This document shows positions 36,386 through 48,066 of a stretch of 64,000 nt of DNA, piece by piece. The stretch lies in contig OX485807.1 in the NCBI GenBank assembly GCA_950295325.1, positions 43,244,440-43,308,439 of the forward strand. Reading direction: 5' to 3'. Origin of the DNA: Polytrichum commune. Taxonomy: Eukaryota; Streptophyta; Polytrichopsida; Polytrichales; Polytrichaceae. Position 1 is the stretch's first letter, and every line of letters starts with the position of its first letter. The position numbers and the translations under genes were made by a program. The notes beneath the pieces are model-generated. The model saw only the letters and a program-made list of their open reading frames with translations. It had not been told where the DNA came from and searched no databases.

Positions 36386-38259
36386 CTAAGAAGAGCGGTG
36401 CTTCTTCTGAGCTGCTCCCTCCTTCGAATGGTTGCCGAGGCCACGGACGACGGATGAGCCCCCTCCCGGCGATGCCTTCTGTAGTCGCGTAAGCATCCTC
36501 CTCATGTTTGGAGAAGGGGCAATCTCATCCTCCAAGTCCCCTGCTCCTGCTGTTCGTGGTGTTCCGGAAACTGTACTTCCCTTCCGGACGCTCTGGATCG
36601 GGGAATGATCGCTTCCGGTGCGCTGTTCCAGATTTTGTCCGCCCGAGATCGAGGTAGTCCGCGGATCCCTGGTGGAGGCCGCCCTTGAGGGTGGTGGAGG
36701 GAATGTGTTCAACATTTGGCAGTCCGGAGGAGATGACGGCGAGGCTTGGGTCATAGGGGCCTTACCCCTATTCGGAGTCGCCTCTCGATCCGAAGTTTGG
36801 TGCCTTATAGGGGTCCGAGCTCTGTCCGGAGTCCAGGACCGATCCGAGGTCCGCGGAACAGGGGACTGGCCTCGTCCGGATCTAACAGACCCGGTGCTCT
36901 TCCGCCTCACTTGGGGAGAGTGGATCCTTTCCGGAGCTCTTCTGGAACTGGCAGGCCAAGAGCCGCCTCCCTGCTGGCTGGGTCCTGCAGCCGTTGGCGG
37001 ATTCTGGACCAGGGCGACTTTACCAACTACCTCGTAGAGGGTTCCGGTTGGTGACCCATGCGGACCCGGATAGAGTACCCGCCGGGGTGTTCCGCTTGGC
37101 GGAACCACCCTCTGGATTTCCGCGCAAGGAGATCCTTCATCGTCCGTGAGTATTTCACGAGGATGGGGAGGGTCTGCCTAGCGGAAGCTGGTTCTCCGGA
37201 TTCCATCATCCGGTCGTAGAGATGCGCCTTGTTGACGATCTCTGCCGGATGCCCCACCAGCTCCCGGATCCGGCTGAAGACCACTGCCTGCTCCGCGTGG
37301 TACTTCCAGATTTCCTCGTTCTTCTGACTCAGCTCCTGAGTCATGGCCGCTACCTGCGCGGTGAGGTGAGCGTTTTCCGTCTTGGCTTGCTCGAGCTCCT
37401 TCCTGTCCGCCCTCTTCGCCAACTCCCGGAGAATATTTCCGGGTCCGCAGTCGTCCAGGGCCTGGTTCGCTCCTCGGACGATATGTTCCAGTCGGAAGTA
37501 TTGGTTCTGGAAATCCTCCAGCCCCTCCTAGACCCGCTTGAAGGAATTTTCCGGAAAGTCCCAAGCGGAGAGATCCACGTTCCGCCAAGTGGTTTCCCGG
37601 CTGGGTCCGGCTTCCGGATGATAATGAAGGGGAGGAGAGGTTGGTCTCTGGAGGGTCGGCGGCGGACTTCCCGGTGAAGAGGGAGGCGCTTCCGGAATGA
37701 TGGGGTCACTTGAGGTTTCCGTCTCGATGTCTCCGACTTCCGGATGGAGCTTGTAGGTGACCTCGTCCGCCGCTATAGTCAGCATGTCCTCCTCCTCGGC
37801 CGTGATGCAGTCAATGTGCTGATAGAGGTGCAAAATGAAGGGGGAGAGGAAGGAGGGTTTCCAGCCTACATTGGGGAGGGCCCGCCCTACTACCTCGTGA
37901 ATTATCAACCCCCAATTCACGGGCCGGACTCCGGACATAGCACCGAACAGGGTGTTAGCCATGGTAAGGCTGATCCGCTTAGGCTTGTCCGGGTTAAGGA
38001 TGGGCAAGAGGAACTCTAATACCCTCTGCTCTCCAAGGTTCCGGCAGTTCCCGGGGTGGAAGCCGTCCTTCGGGTCCGCGTCTCCTCTAAACTTTCCGGC
38101 GAACAGGCCATCGCGGCGGCCGGCCCATCCCTCTGCAATTCCTCTCAGAAACCCATAAACCCTATTCCAGACTTCCGGAGTCCAACTATCCGGATCCTTC
38201 CTTTCAGTTCCCAACCACCGATTCCCTCTCTCGAACTTGAATTCCCGGAGGGTATCCAC
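36386..38259 (-). pseudogene. Gag-like / plant transposon protein, broken
   Basis: From 38,259 to 37,531 the frame contains WTPEVWNRVYGFLRG, GVRPVNWGLIIHEVVG and KPSFLSPFILHLYQHID, a hydrophobic helical region like those in plant retroelement proteins of the gag/putative transposon type. After one in-frame TAG (37,528-37,530) the same frame continues to 37,027 with a strongly coiled-coil segment (about 37,490-37,260: ELAKRADRKELEQAK and following). A shift of frame near 37,110 leads into a Pro/Ser/Arg-rich tail ending at 36,386. An N-terminal piece starting MPEALEEDRREP lies at about 38,840-38,680, beyond a small element. I cannot name the family. A stop and a frameshift suggest decay, though readthrough is conceivable. 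Confidence 0.4.
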
Positions 38260-38268
38260 GGGGGGTGC

Positions 38269-38643
38269 ACTTCATTGTCAAGTTGAACACCACGTGCGAT
38301 AAAACAAAATCTACTTTTTACATAAAGCATCACCAAAATGGTTCAAAAGTTTATGATTTTTTTCATGAGTAGATATACATAGTATCTATTACATAGTAAA
38401 AATTGGTAACCAAATTTGATGATTTGTTTTTTTTATAAAACATACCGTTTCTAACTAGAATGACGCAACATTGAACTAAACAAATTACTACAAAAAATGA
38501 AGATGACTAAAAATTTCAAAAAAATATACAAAAGATATTATCAATGGTTATGTGTATGTAGAAAAAATATCATAATTTTAAAAATTATCTATGGCATGTA
38601 ATATAGGGTAGCAAACTTTTATCGCACGTGGTTATGAAATGTA
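38269..38643. mobile_element. Small inverted-repeat element (MITE) in the gag-like region
   Basis: The inverted motif ACCACGTGCGATAAAA (left, about 38,290) and TTTTATCGCACGTGGT (right, ending about 38,631) bounds AT-rich DNA. The flanks share GGGGGTG on both sides (about 38,262-38,268 and 38,644-38,650), a likely 7-8 bp target duplication. The composition (AT-rich) differs sharply from the GC-rich host element. The family is unclear; the duplication size would fit hAT. Confidence 0.55.
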
Positions 38644-39488
38644 AGGGGGTGTGATCCCCCCGTGAGGGTATCTTCCGCTCAGAGGTTCCAGAGTTTGGCA
38701 AGCAACCCCTCGCAACCCATAACCCGGAGATCCTCCACTAGCTCCTGCAGCTCCCCGTCCTCCCTCGGAATTGCAGGGATGAGGGCTTTGAGCGGAATCG
38801 GGATGGGTTCCCTCCGATCCTCTTCCAGTGCTTCCGGCATTTTCCTTTCTTCTCTCAACCTCTGTCACAACTACAAAAATTCTCTCCCCTCCGGGTTCCC
38901 TCTCTTCCGCTTAATTGCTACGGAGTCCCGGCAAGCCAACTGCCGGTAACTAGAAATTGCGGAGTCCTAGCAATCCCACTGCTGGCGGCTCGAAAAAAAA
39001 ACAACCTCACCACTCATTCTCTCAACAAATTTTCCTCTTGCGAAAAAGTGGGGAGGAGAAGGAAGGGACCCTTAAATATCCTTTCTCCCTCTTCCTTCCC
39101 CTGTTACCGTTCGTTTTAACGGAAAACGGTTGCCAACCATTTTCTGACGGTTTACCAACGGTTTCCCCCAACCGCCACAAGTCCGTTGTAACCGTCGTTA
39201 CCAGCCGGCTCTCCACTTCCGGACCGTTGGTTAAACGTGGCGTAACCGTTATTTGGTCCGGACCAGCGGTCCGTACCATAATCAAACGGTCCTCCTAGTC
39301 CAATTTGATGGACCGGTAATAGTACCCTTTTTTTATCATTTTTATCGTGCGAGGCAGATTTAGAATGCCCTATTTCCTAGTACAATTACTTTACCCTAAG
39401 AGACCCTATTATCCTCATACGAGCAGGGTAAAATACGGAAAATGGATCCATATTTCCGTATTTCCGTATAATATTGGGCCCCCACAGT

Positions 39489-39609
39489 TTTCATCTCAAA
39501 ACCCCGTAGTTGGTCAATCATCACAACCACCTTCATTGGAAGAGGATGATGAACCTCCTCGCAAAGTAGCAAGGAAATCATGTTTGAGTACATGACTTTT
39601 GCCCAACCT
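39489..39609 (+). repeat. 121-bp duplication, right copy
   Basis: Second copy of 34,876-34,996. After it, sequence unlike the insert continues to 39,707, presumably the original 3' flank of the methyltransferase-like gene, before the CACTA element starts. Confidence 0.9.
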
Positions 39610-39707
39610 ATTGGAATTTATGATTATTTGTGAACTTGTATATCGTCAAAGTTACTAACCCTCATTGTGTATATCTAAATGCAGTGTTGGCAAGATGATG
39701 GAGCAAT

Positions 39708-40760
39708 CACTACAAGAAAACCAGCCCAATGTGATTAGGTTTTATGACTACAATAGGGCATAAACCAAAATGTGACTAGCACTGTTTGTAGTCATTTCGA
39801 CTTAGTCGCTTCGGACAATCTGACTGGGGGTCATATCGGACACTTCTTGTTCCCAATGTTGCGTTCCCACAGTGTTTTGGGACCTCAAAACGGGACCTGC
39901 AGTGGGACTTGAGACCATATGACTCTATATAGTCATACATTTATGACTACACGTAGTCATCTATATGCAAATAGCGACTGATTGGCATGACTATTTTTAG
40001 TGTGGTATGAGTCAATACATGACAGGTTTTATCACTACGCATAGTAGTGAGATGATGACTGAAATGCGTCATACATTGAGTTGGGAGAATAAGACTCTTT
40101 GGAGTCACATCTATTGGACTACCCATGGTCACGACTACTGAAATAACTTCTGAATGCTATGACTAATTGTAGTGAGATATTAGTGATTGCATCAAGGGTT
40201 TTATCACTACGCATAGTACTGTGGTGGTGACTGCATTAAGTCACACATATACTTGGGATAATACGACTCTGTAGAGCCACATCGAAGTGACTATACATAG
40301 TCTCCAATGCTGAAATCATGAGATGGATATGACTAATTATAGTGACGTATTAGAGAATATAGCAATGGTTTGATCATGACGTATAGTGATGTGGTTGTGA
40401 TTGTATTGCATCATACACACACGTGAGATAATACGACACTGTAAAGTCAAATATGCTTCACTACACATAGTCACCCATATCATCTGATGACTGCATGGAG
40501 TCCTTGTATACTCGTTTCTTTCACTACTGGGAGTTAAATTTCAATATTAAATCGGAAGCATCTGACTAGGACTTGACTGTCCGTAGTCTAATGCAAACGT
40601 ATGCCATGCAGTCGAATCTGCCATTCTTACGGTGCGTAGTCATAGATTTTAGTTTCAGATTAGGGTGATAATGAGATCTATTGACTATTACAAGTCAACC
40701 GTGCGGTTGTGAGCAATGCGTCAGGTCATGCAAATGATTTTCACACATTTCATTGAAAGA
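39708..40760. repeat. CACTA left subterminal repeat region
   Basis: Many short, often inverted copies of a motif around TGACTA and TAGTCA occur here (for example 'gactacacgtagtc', 'tgactacccatggtca', 'actatacatagtc'). In En/Spm elements such subterminal motifs are binding sites for TnpA-type proteins (family knowledge). Confidence 0.75.
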
Positions 40761-40809
40761 GAAAATTCGGTGCTGAAACAGGATGCACTGCAACTGGAAC
40801 TCGATCAGT

Positions 40810-43800
40810 CTAAACTGCTTGGGAGAAGGACAGATCAATGTCCATGAACTCTGTGGGCCACAGTACAAAGTGCCCTACTGCTTGTCCTACCAAGGTCACG
40901 GGTGGATCATCTAGATCTACGGGTGCAAACAAACTGTAGTCGTCATCTAGGTTTTTCATCACTTCTACAGACACGGTTCCTGCAATTATGGTTATCCCGT
41001 GTAGAGAAGCCCCAACTACATTCTGCACTTTCCCGAGTGCCACAACTTTATCCTCCTCCCCTTCTTGAAGTCCCTTGAGTCTCACAGGGTCACCCTTCTT
41101 GAACTCCGGGTCCTCACCTTCTTGTACAACCTATAATAATAATAAAAACACAAAACAAGGATCAGTTGGGACTAAATTGTTGCTTTTATACAAGGATGTA
41201 TTTCTCCAAGGCTCATGGCACTTATTCAAATTCTATGACTGTGAGAAGACACATATGCTAATGTCATTACTAATATCAGTCACGTATTCTAACTTCGTGA
41301 CTGAATCCAATCAAGCATGGTCGCTCGTTCCATATGACTAGTCTACAAACAGTCACGGACTTGGCATACTGAATTTCTAAAGAACTAAGGCACAACATTC
41401 CAGGAAGTGGCTCATGGCACTTACATGTTCACTTATCGGTGCGTTCAAGTTTTTCTTGAGTCTCACAGGGTCACCCTTCTTTAAATCCGGGTCCTCGGTT
41501 TCTTGTACAACCTATAAAAAAAAAAAAACACACAAAACATGGATCAGTTGGGACTGAATCACTGAATTGGTGCTTTCAGAAAAGAAAAAAACCTGTGAAA
41601 ATACATGGTTGCCGACACTTACATCTTCACTTACCGGTGCGTTCATGTTTCTCTTCCTCCTCCCTTTCGCGTTCCGTTGACTGTCAATGTTGGCTTCCTT
41701 GCTTTTTTCAGGTTGAGTTTTGCTCCCCCGGTGTCGCAACCCTTGCTAGCCCCCCTTGACAATCTTGCCAATTTTCAATTCTAGCAAAGGTTACGAGCGC
41801 TAACCATTCGCATTCCGCCATGCTAATGGATAGCTCCTCTTACCCCGGACCAATAGTTCATAGGAGGGAACCAACCCTCCTACTTTGCTTTCGGGACTCA
41901 TCCCTTAATCGGTAACCCATTTCCCCAATGTGGACTTCCATCCATGGAAGTCCAATCCTATGTTGATCATCGCGTTGCCGGAGCAACACTACAACAACCC
42001 GAAGCATACTAGGCAACTATGGCCTCACAATAGGCCAAAGCCCATGGAGGCCTTGCCGTTCGGCCTCGGGTGGGTGAGGCCACACCACCTCACCCATATA
42101 AGCCTCTAGGACTCTACGCGGGGCCCCTACCCCACCGTCAACCAACCTCTTGTCTCTCTACCAAGAGTTGGGGCCAAGTGGACATTTTCCCTTAGCTGCT
42201 GGGCCTAGAACCCCCCCTGCAGCTTCAGACCATCATAACTTCCTTGTATGATGTCTGATTCCAGCAACCAACCACTCCGTCTTCATCTACGCTTCACGTA
42301 GATGCCGATGGACTCCTCACTTGCCCCATTCGGGCAAGTGGTGAGGAAGTTATGCCTGTTTGAACCTTGGTAGTCCCGGGAATCACTCCCAGGCACTGCT
42401 GTAGCAGGGCGCTGTCCCGGGACAGCGCCCCACTCAAATGGCCATAACTCCTAGCTCACACCTCCGATTGAGGTGTTCTTGAGCATTCTAGAATCACCAC
42501 GCCATGAGCTACGCATAGCTCATGGCCTTACCCTTGTGCCTCCTAGTCTTCGTGGATGGGAGGCGTTCCCAACGCCCGGGGACCTCATCCACACTAGGAT
42601 CACTTGGGCCCTCTCACCAACGGCGCCACAAGTCCCGGGTGTCACTCCGGGGTCCCCCTTGTGCCCATGGTGTTTCGGGCACTCCTCATGGAGAGGTGCG
42701 CGACACCCGGAGTGCCCTTTGCGTCTTTGTGTCATCGTGGTCTTTCTTCAGTTTCTCAACCTCTGTTAAACGCATTTTCTTCTGGGTGCGAGTGTCCTCT
42801 TTTGCAGGCTTCGAAGCCCTCAAATTCCGAGTTGAGTACACAACTGGGGCACGTCCTCCTGACTCTGCCACGGTCACTGTACCACAATCCGGAGTGCCTC
42901 CTGCAGGGTTGCTCGAAGTTCCCGACGGATGTGAGTTCTTCTCATCACCTACTGCAGGAATGTCCTCTGCCTTCTCTGGATCTGCAGGCTGCGATTCGCA
43001 CTCCCCTGCTTGCTGCAATCCCAGTTGAGTACATAGTATAAGGATCCTCTCAGTCATTGCTTTTAATCATGAGCAATGTTTGTAAATGTGTTCAACAATG
43101 CCACACCTTCTTGACCATTCCAATCACTTATTCAAATTCTATGACAGTGGGTAGTAATACATTCTAAACTGATGACTGTGAGAAGTCACATATTCTAACT
43201 TCCTTACTATCATCCATCACGAATTCGAACTTCATGACTGCATCTAGTCAAGCCTGGTCACTCTTTCCATATCAATGACTACAAACAGTCACGAACTTGG
43301 CATAGTGAATTTTTCTAGAACTAAGGCCCAAGATTTTAAGAAGTGCCCAAGCAGGAGCTGTAATAATAGGAGCTGGACAACACACATCAAGATCATACTT
43401 GTACCTGCAGTGGCATGATACTTTCTTGAATCTGATCTGGCTTTCGTGAAGTGTCGGTGCCGGTGGACTCTGAGCTGGAGCTGCTCTTTGCACTTGCTGC
43501 CTTCATGGGGGTGACAACGGGAATCTGCAGGTGCTGCATGATGCGTTCAATGTTCTTCTCAATGGATCTCCGCCAATCACTGTCGTGCTCTGGCTGTGCA
43601 TCAGACACTCGGCTACTCGGGGAGGTTTCACTTCTGGGAATGAGTCTTCGAGGGGCATTTTTGACCCGTGCAAGCTCCCTTTCAATTTCAACCCTAGTTG
43701 GGCTTCTCTCCAGCTCAATGGCCTGCACAGAGATCTTAGATTCCCTAGTTAGTGCTGCATGATTAGTGAAAATTGATGAGGCTTCTCTCACGATCGCTGG

Positions 43801-46221
43801 AATCTACTACGTCGTCGGGTTATCACCAAAATTTCACTGTGCTTCTCCAAGGCAACGAGTAGGACGTGCAGGAAGGATTGGACTTGGACGATTGTACACA
43901 TAAATTTCTTACAGGAATGAGCTGTTGCCGTCAAGTGTCCTCCAAAATGAATGGGTTAACCTGGGTCAGACATCTCTATGACTAAAAAAAGTCACGAATT
44001 CGAACGTGATGACTGAGAACAATCACATAGTCTAATTTGATGACTGCACCTAGTCACATCAAGACCTGGTTTGCGCAATGGAACAGTTGTACAACCTTTG
44101 AGATCAGGAGTTGTAATGGACTTCTGACTTACCAAATGAGCTCGAACATATTCTTCGTTGCGCCCGACTGAAGACGGCCTCCTCACTTGCGCTCGGCTGT
44201 ATCATAGCTTCTCTGCTTCATGCTGTTTTTTCTCCTCCAAGATGAGTTTTGACAACTTTACCCAATGGTCATGCCGAATGTGCTTTGGCTTGTCCTTCCC
44301 TTCTTGCATTCTTTTCTTCAACTGATATCTCTTCACCTTCAATTGGCCCTTCAAAATGCTGTGGAAAGCCTCCTCTGTCACCTTGCCAAGGCCCCCATGG
44401 TACTCAAAAGTGTTGTCCACTCGTTCCTTGACAGCGAGCAACATAGAAGCGTTGAGATTCTTGTAGTTGTCTTCGCTGAAATCTATATCCTGCGCATGAC
44501 CTCGAAGACATGTTAGCCACAACGGTCGATTCTGTCCTTGTGGATGTCCTCTCAGATTGACCTCCACAAGGTGTTTTCTGGGCCCTCCTGCATCTCGAAA
44601 AGTGACCTCCTGAGCCTGTTGTTGCTTCAAAGCGACCCGTTGTCTGGACTTCTGGTCTCTGGAATATGAGGGTTGACCAAAGCTCTCAGTCATCTCTGAT
44701 GGGGAATATGTGGTGGAGTTCACCACAGGCTCCTGCATCTCCATTGCAGTAGTTGGAGCTGTCTTTCTGCAATTTCAAGGTCCAAGCTACTAATGGACCC
44801 ATGCCGGGAAAGGGCTCGGCCACGCGAAGGAGGTGTGCTACCTCCCTGGTTACGAGGAACCTCAGGTACAACGTCATTGCAGTAATCGAAGGCCTCCCCT
44901 GTTAGTGAATCGTCTGACATCTTGAGAGGTTTTCTTTGTTGGGGTCAGTCTGTTTGCTGCGGACGTAGGCTCGTTGACCTGGGTTTGGGAATTCCACAAC
45001 CTCCAGGACCTCGCTTGCGCACCTCCCACACAGATGGCTCGGTTGTCTGTGCTCTGGCCTGCACAATACATACAGAGGTAATCATTCTCAATGTCAAGGT
45101 TAGTCATTATCCCAGTTCATGTGACTAGTACCAATCACAAATCCTAAACATATACGGAGTTTGATAGTCAACTATTTAGTTCATGTGACTAGGACCAGTC
45201 ACAAATCCTAAACATATACGGAGGTTGATAGTCAACTATTTAGTTCATGTGACTGAACTCAATCAACAACTTCATTCTCAAGCTGATTCCAAGCACTCAA
45301 CGAGCCTACGGAGATTCCAAACCCTCATCGAGCCTACGGAGATAAACTATTCGTTTACCACAAATGGTTTGCATGAAAATCTAATAATTAGCCACCACAG
45401 ATGAAAGGAATCAGCATGTTAAGAAATCCCAATAGTGAGTTAGTACACTCACCCGAGGATTTTGCTTGCCTCGATGGGGCTTTCCCACTCCTACTGGCGA
45501 GACCTCATCATCGCCATTGCCACGCTCGTCATCATTCTCGATGTCAGTTTCGCTGTCCGTTTTCTCCTTTTCGCTGTGCCACTCCTTGGAGCTGCTCTTC
45601 ACGCTCGGAGCGCATTCCTTCGATTCCTTCGAGAGCGCGTCCTTTTGCTTCTTCCTTGCACAACGCGACGGAGTTCCAAGTTTTGGTGGAGGTTTGTTTA
45701 GTCGCTTACTCCGACGCACGAGCTCCAAACCCTCGTTGCAGTTCTCTCTGCAGTTCAAGAAAAACTGAAGTTAGTGAGGGCGAAACTGGAGTCAGTGAGG
45801 GTAGCTGCTCACAAGAAATAGAGGAGGCTGGGAGGATCGCCGAAGGAGCTAGGGTTTAGGGTTTTAGTACCCTAAACTGCTGTTTTTGCGGTTTCCGAGG
45901 CTGCTGGCGCCGGCGCGGCGTGTGCTCTTCAAGGTCGCGAGATTCCCCTCTCCTCCACCCGCTTCGGTCGTGCAAGTGGTTGTCAACTCTTTCAAGGATG
46001 CTGCCAGAAGGGGGACTCCAAAGTTCCTGTAGCTTGAGGGCGTTTTTCCGTAAGTTCTCCTGCCACAGCCTCTCGTACTCAGGCACTTCGGCGTCCTCGT
46101 CCCTCCCAAACCCTTCCTCCGAAGCCTGCTCCTCAGATCGCTCCGAAACCCGGTCGCCGGAGTTCGTGTCGTCCTCTTCAGTCGCCGAAGGCGCTTCAGC
46201 GGCGTTCGTGGGCGTCTCCAT
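40810..46221 (-). pseudogene. CACTA TnpA-like gene, disrupted by a solo LTR
   Basis: This second protein of CACTA elements binds subterminal repeats and helps transposition. It starts at ATG 46,221 (METPTNAAEAP), followed by an acidic region with YERLWQENLRK. Next comes a basic block (EGLELVRRSKRLNK, about 45,730). Then comes a Ptta/En/Spm-type core (44,744-44,202, with NLNASMLLAVKERVDNTFEY and HDHWVKLSKLILEEKK) and further exons near 44,150, 43,790-43,400 and 43,057-42,710. The last exon (41,132 to 40,810) carries the C-terminal domain with VVALGKVQ, HG, VSVEV and LVGQAVGHFVLWP. The LTR at 41,732-42,705 cuts an exon; taking it out with one CCCGG copy leaves the frame open across the junction. 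A diverged duplicate of part of the last exon is at 41,457-41,515. Several exon borders are unresolved. Confidence 0.65.
41732..42705 (+). mobile_element. Solo LTR, copy 3 (974 bp)
   Basis: Ends TGTCGC and GCGACA as in the other two copies, flanked by a perfect 5-bp duplication CCCGG (41,727-41,731 and 42,706-42,710). It lies antisense within an exon of the CACTA TnpA-like gene. Confidence 0.92.
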
Positions 46222-47202
46222 CGCTCGAGCAAGCAGGAGCAGTGAGGCGTGGGAGGCATTCGAGCGCCCTTGCCATCGCCATTTTGAAAAACAGGTACGA
46301 TCCGTTGCCAGCGTCAATTCGTGAACTTAATGCTTGTTAGATCAAAGAATAGCACCACTACGCTTAAATGCTGCCAATAACTTGGCTGCTTTTAGGGTTT
46401 AGGGATCTGTAACGAGCGTGGTAGGGTCGCAACTGTCATCCATTCTGCGGTGGGAGTCGCTCAGGCTGCTTTACAGTCGTTGCTTCAAGTTGTTCAAGAG
46501 ATTGCAACGCGTGGTGAAGGACGATCTGACCAAGGTCAGTCATAAGTTTGGTTTAGGTGACAATACCCAGTCACGAGACTTCATTATATAGTGAGTTCAG
46601 TAGTCAGTAGTTTGGTTCATGTGACTGACAGCAGTGACGGAGTTTAAACATTGATGGCACATTCAACTGTGAAATGGAGGAAGATGGCAACAGATGATAC
46701 TCCAGATGAAATTCAAGGGCAGATGGAGGCTAAATACTACTATGCTCACTTGCTTGCTCTATGCATCACTTTAAATAATATTCCTTGTGACAACACCGGA
46801 TTGTATGTATCTCCAATCTGAAAGTAAGTGAAACGCAAGGGTTTAGGGTTTAGGGTTTCATTGGCTGGTTTCTGAAGGGAACTTGAGATTCTGGTTGTCA
46901 CCAAACAGGACTGATTTTCACTTAAAAGGTCAGCACCATCACACATCATCATAATTTAATTTTGTGTTTGTCTCTTTAAAACAGTTTGGTGTTGCCACAA
47001 TGGTTGGCGAGGAGTGTGGTTACCATTTAGTCCAGTGTACAGATCTAAATGATTTTGTCTAAAACCGGGATATTGAATGAACAAGAGATACTTGAGATTT
47101 TGGGAAGAATCAACTGCCAAAAGTCTGAAATGGGCCCAATTTCCATCAACTAACCTTACTGTATTCATCCCCAATCACTGCTGCACACACCCTAAACCCA
47201 AA

Positions 47203-47302
47203 AACTTGGCAGAATTCTGCAAATGCAGCATTTTGTCAGGTGTACCTTCGGCAACGAAAGTACACCTGACAGAATGTTGCACTTGCAGAATTCTGCCAAG
47301 TT
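47203..47302. repeat. Long imperfect hairpin (43-bp arms)
   Basis: The arms at 47,203-47,245 and 47,260-47,302 are inverted copies with 3 mismatches in 43 and a 14-base loop. The outer part is the palindromic 'cttggcagaattctgc' motif shared with the palindrome at 48,067 and the satellite at 29-30 kb. Confidence 0.9.
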
Positions 47303-47479
47303 TGTGCATAAAAGTTTGTGCAACCTTCTTTTTTCTTGGTAGAATTTGAAGGCAGGTTGCGTATCGGTTTCTTGACGATGCCTTTTAAACTAGCAGTTGC
47401 TTTTCATATTGACTTAACTTGCTTTATTTTCAAGATATGCTTCTTAACAAAATTTTGGAGCTGTCTATTGAGTTGTCTA

Positions 47480-48010
47480 TTTTAGGAACATGGTAAAAAG
47501 GGGTTGGAATTGGGATTTACTTAGGGCCCGATTGAAATTACTTTTACAAAACACGAACGGGTTTGGACACACTTACGTATAAGTGCGGTCAATGGGTAGG
47601 GTGGAATGGATTATGATCTATTTAGGGGTCCACTAAAATTAGGCAAACAGGGTGAAAAATGTTGTCTATTTCGGTCTATTTCAGGGAACAGGGTAAAAAG
47701 GGGTCCGATTATGGATTTACTTAGGGGCCGATTGAAATTACTTTTACAAAACAAGAATGGGGTTGGACACACTTACGTATAAGTGTGGTGTATGGGTCGG
47801 GGTTAATCCATTATGATCTATTTAAGGGTATATTAAAATTAGGGAAATCGTGTGAAAAATGTTGTCTATTTCAGGGTTGGAAAACAGGGTAAAAAGGGGT
47901 CATAATTTGCATTTACTTAGGGCCCGATTGAAAGTGGGTATAGGAAACAAGAGTGGGTTTGGACACACTTATGTATAAGTGCAGTGGATGGGTGGGGTGG
48001 AATCGCTTAG
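47480..48010 (+). repeat. Tandem repeat of ~200 bp, three copies
   Basis: 'ggtaaaaaggggt' recurs at about 47,492, 47,692 and 47,888. Each copy is followed by 'atttacttagggcccgattg' (or one-base variants) and then 'ggacacacttacgtataagtg'-like text. The spacing is 200 and 196 bp. There is no coding content. Confidence 0.85.
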
Positions 48011-48066
48011 GGTCTATTGAGGGCAAACTCTAGTATCTAAACCGGTTATGTCCAAAAATCTCCCCA

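Larger units (their letters stand above)
34997..39488 (-). mobile_element. 4.5-kb TCCGG-rich insertion with degenerate gag-like gene
   Basis: The insert starts TGTGGGAACACAC and ends GGGCCCCCACA, so it has a 6-bp inverted terminus of the TG...CA type, but no pair of long terminal repeats is visible. TCCGG occurs at very high density from about 35,030 to 38,200. A 286-bp tandem duplication lies at about 35,500-36,000 ('ccgtaccactttccgg' at 35,501 and 35,787). A long minus-strand frame is described separately. It may be a non-autonomous LTR-type element that lost one end. Confidence 0.5.
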
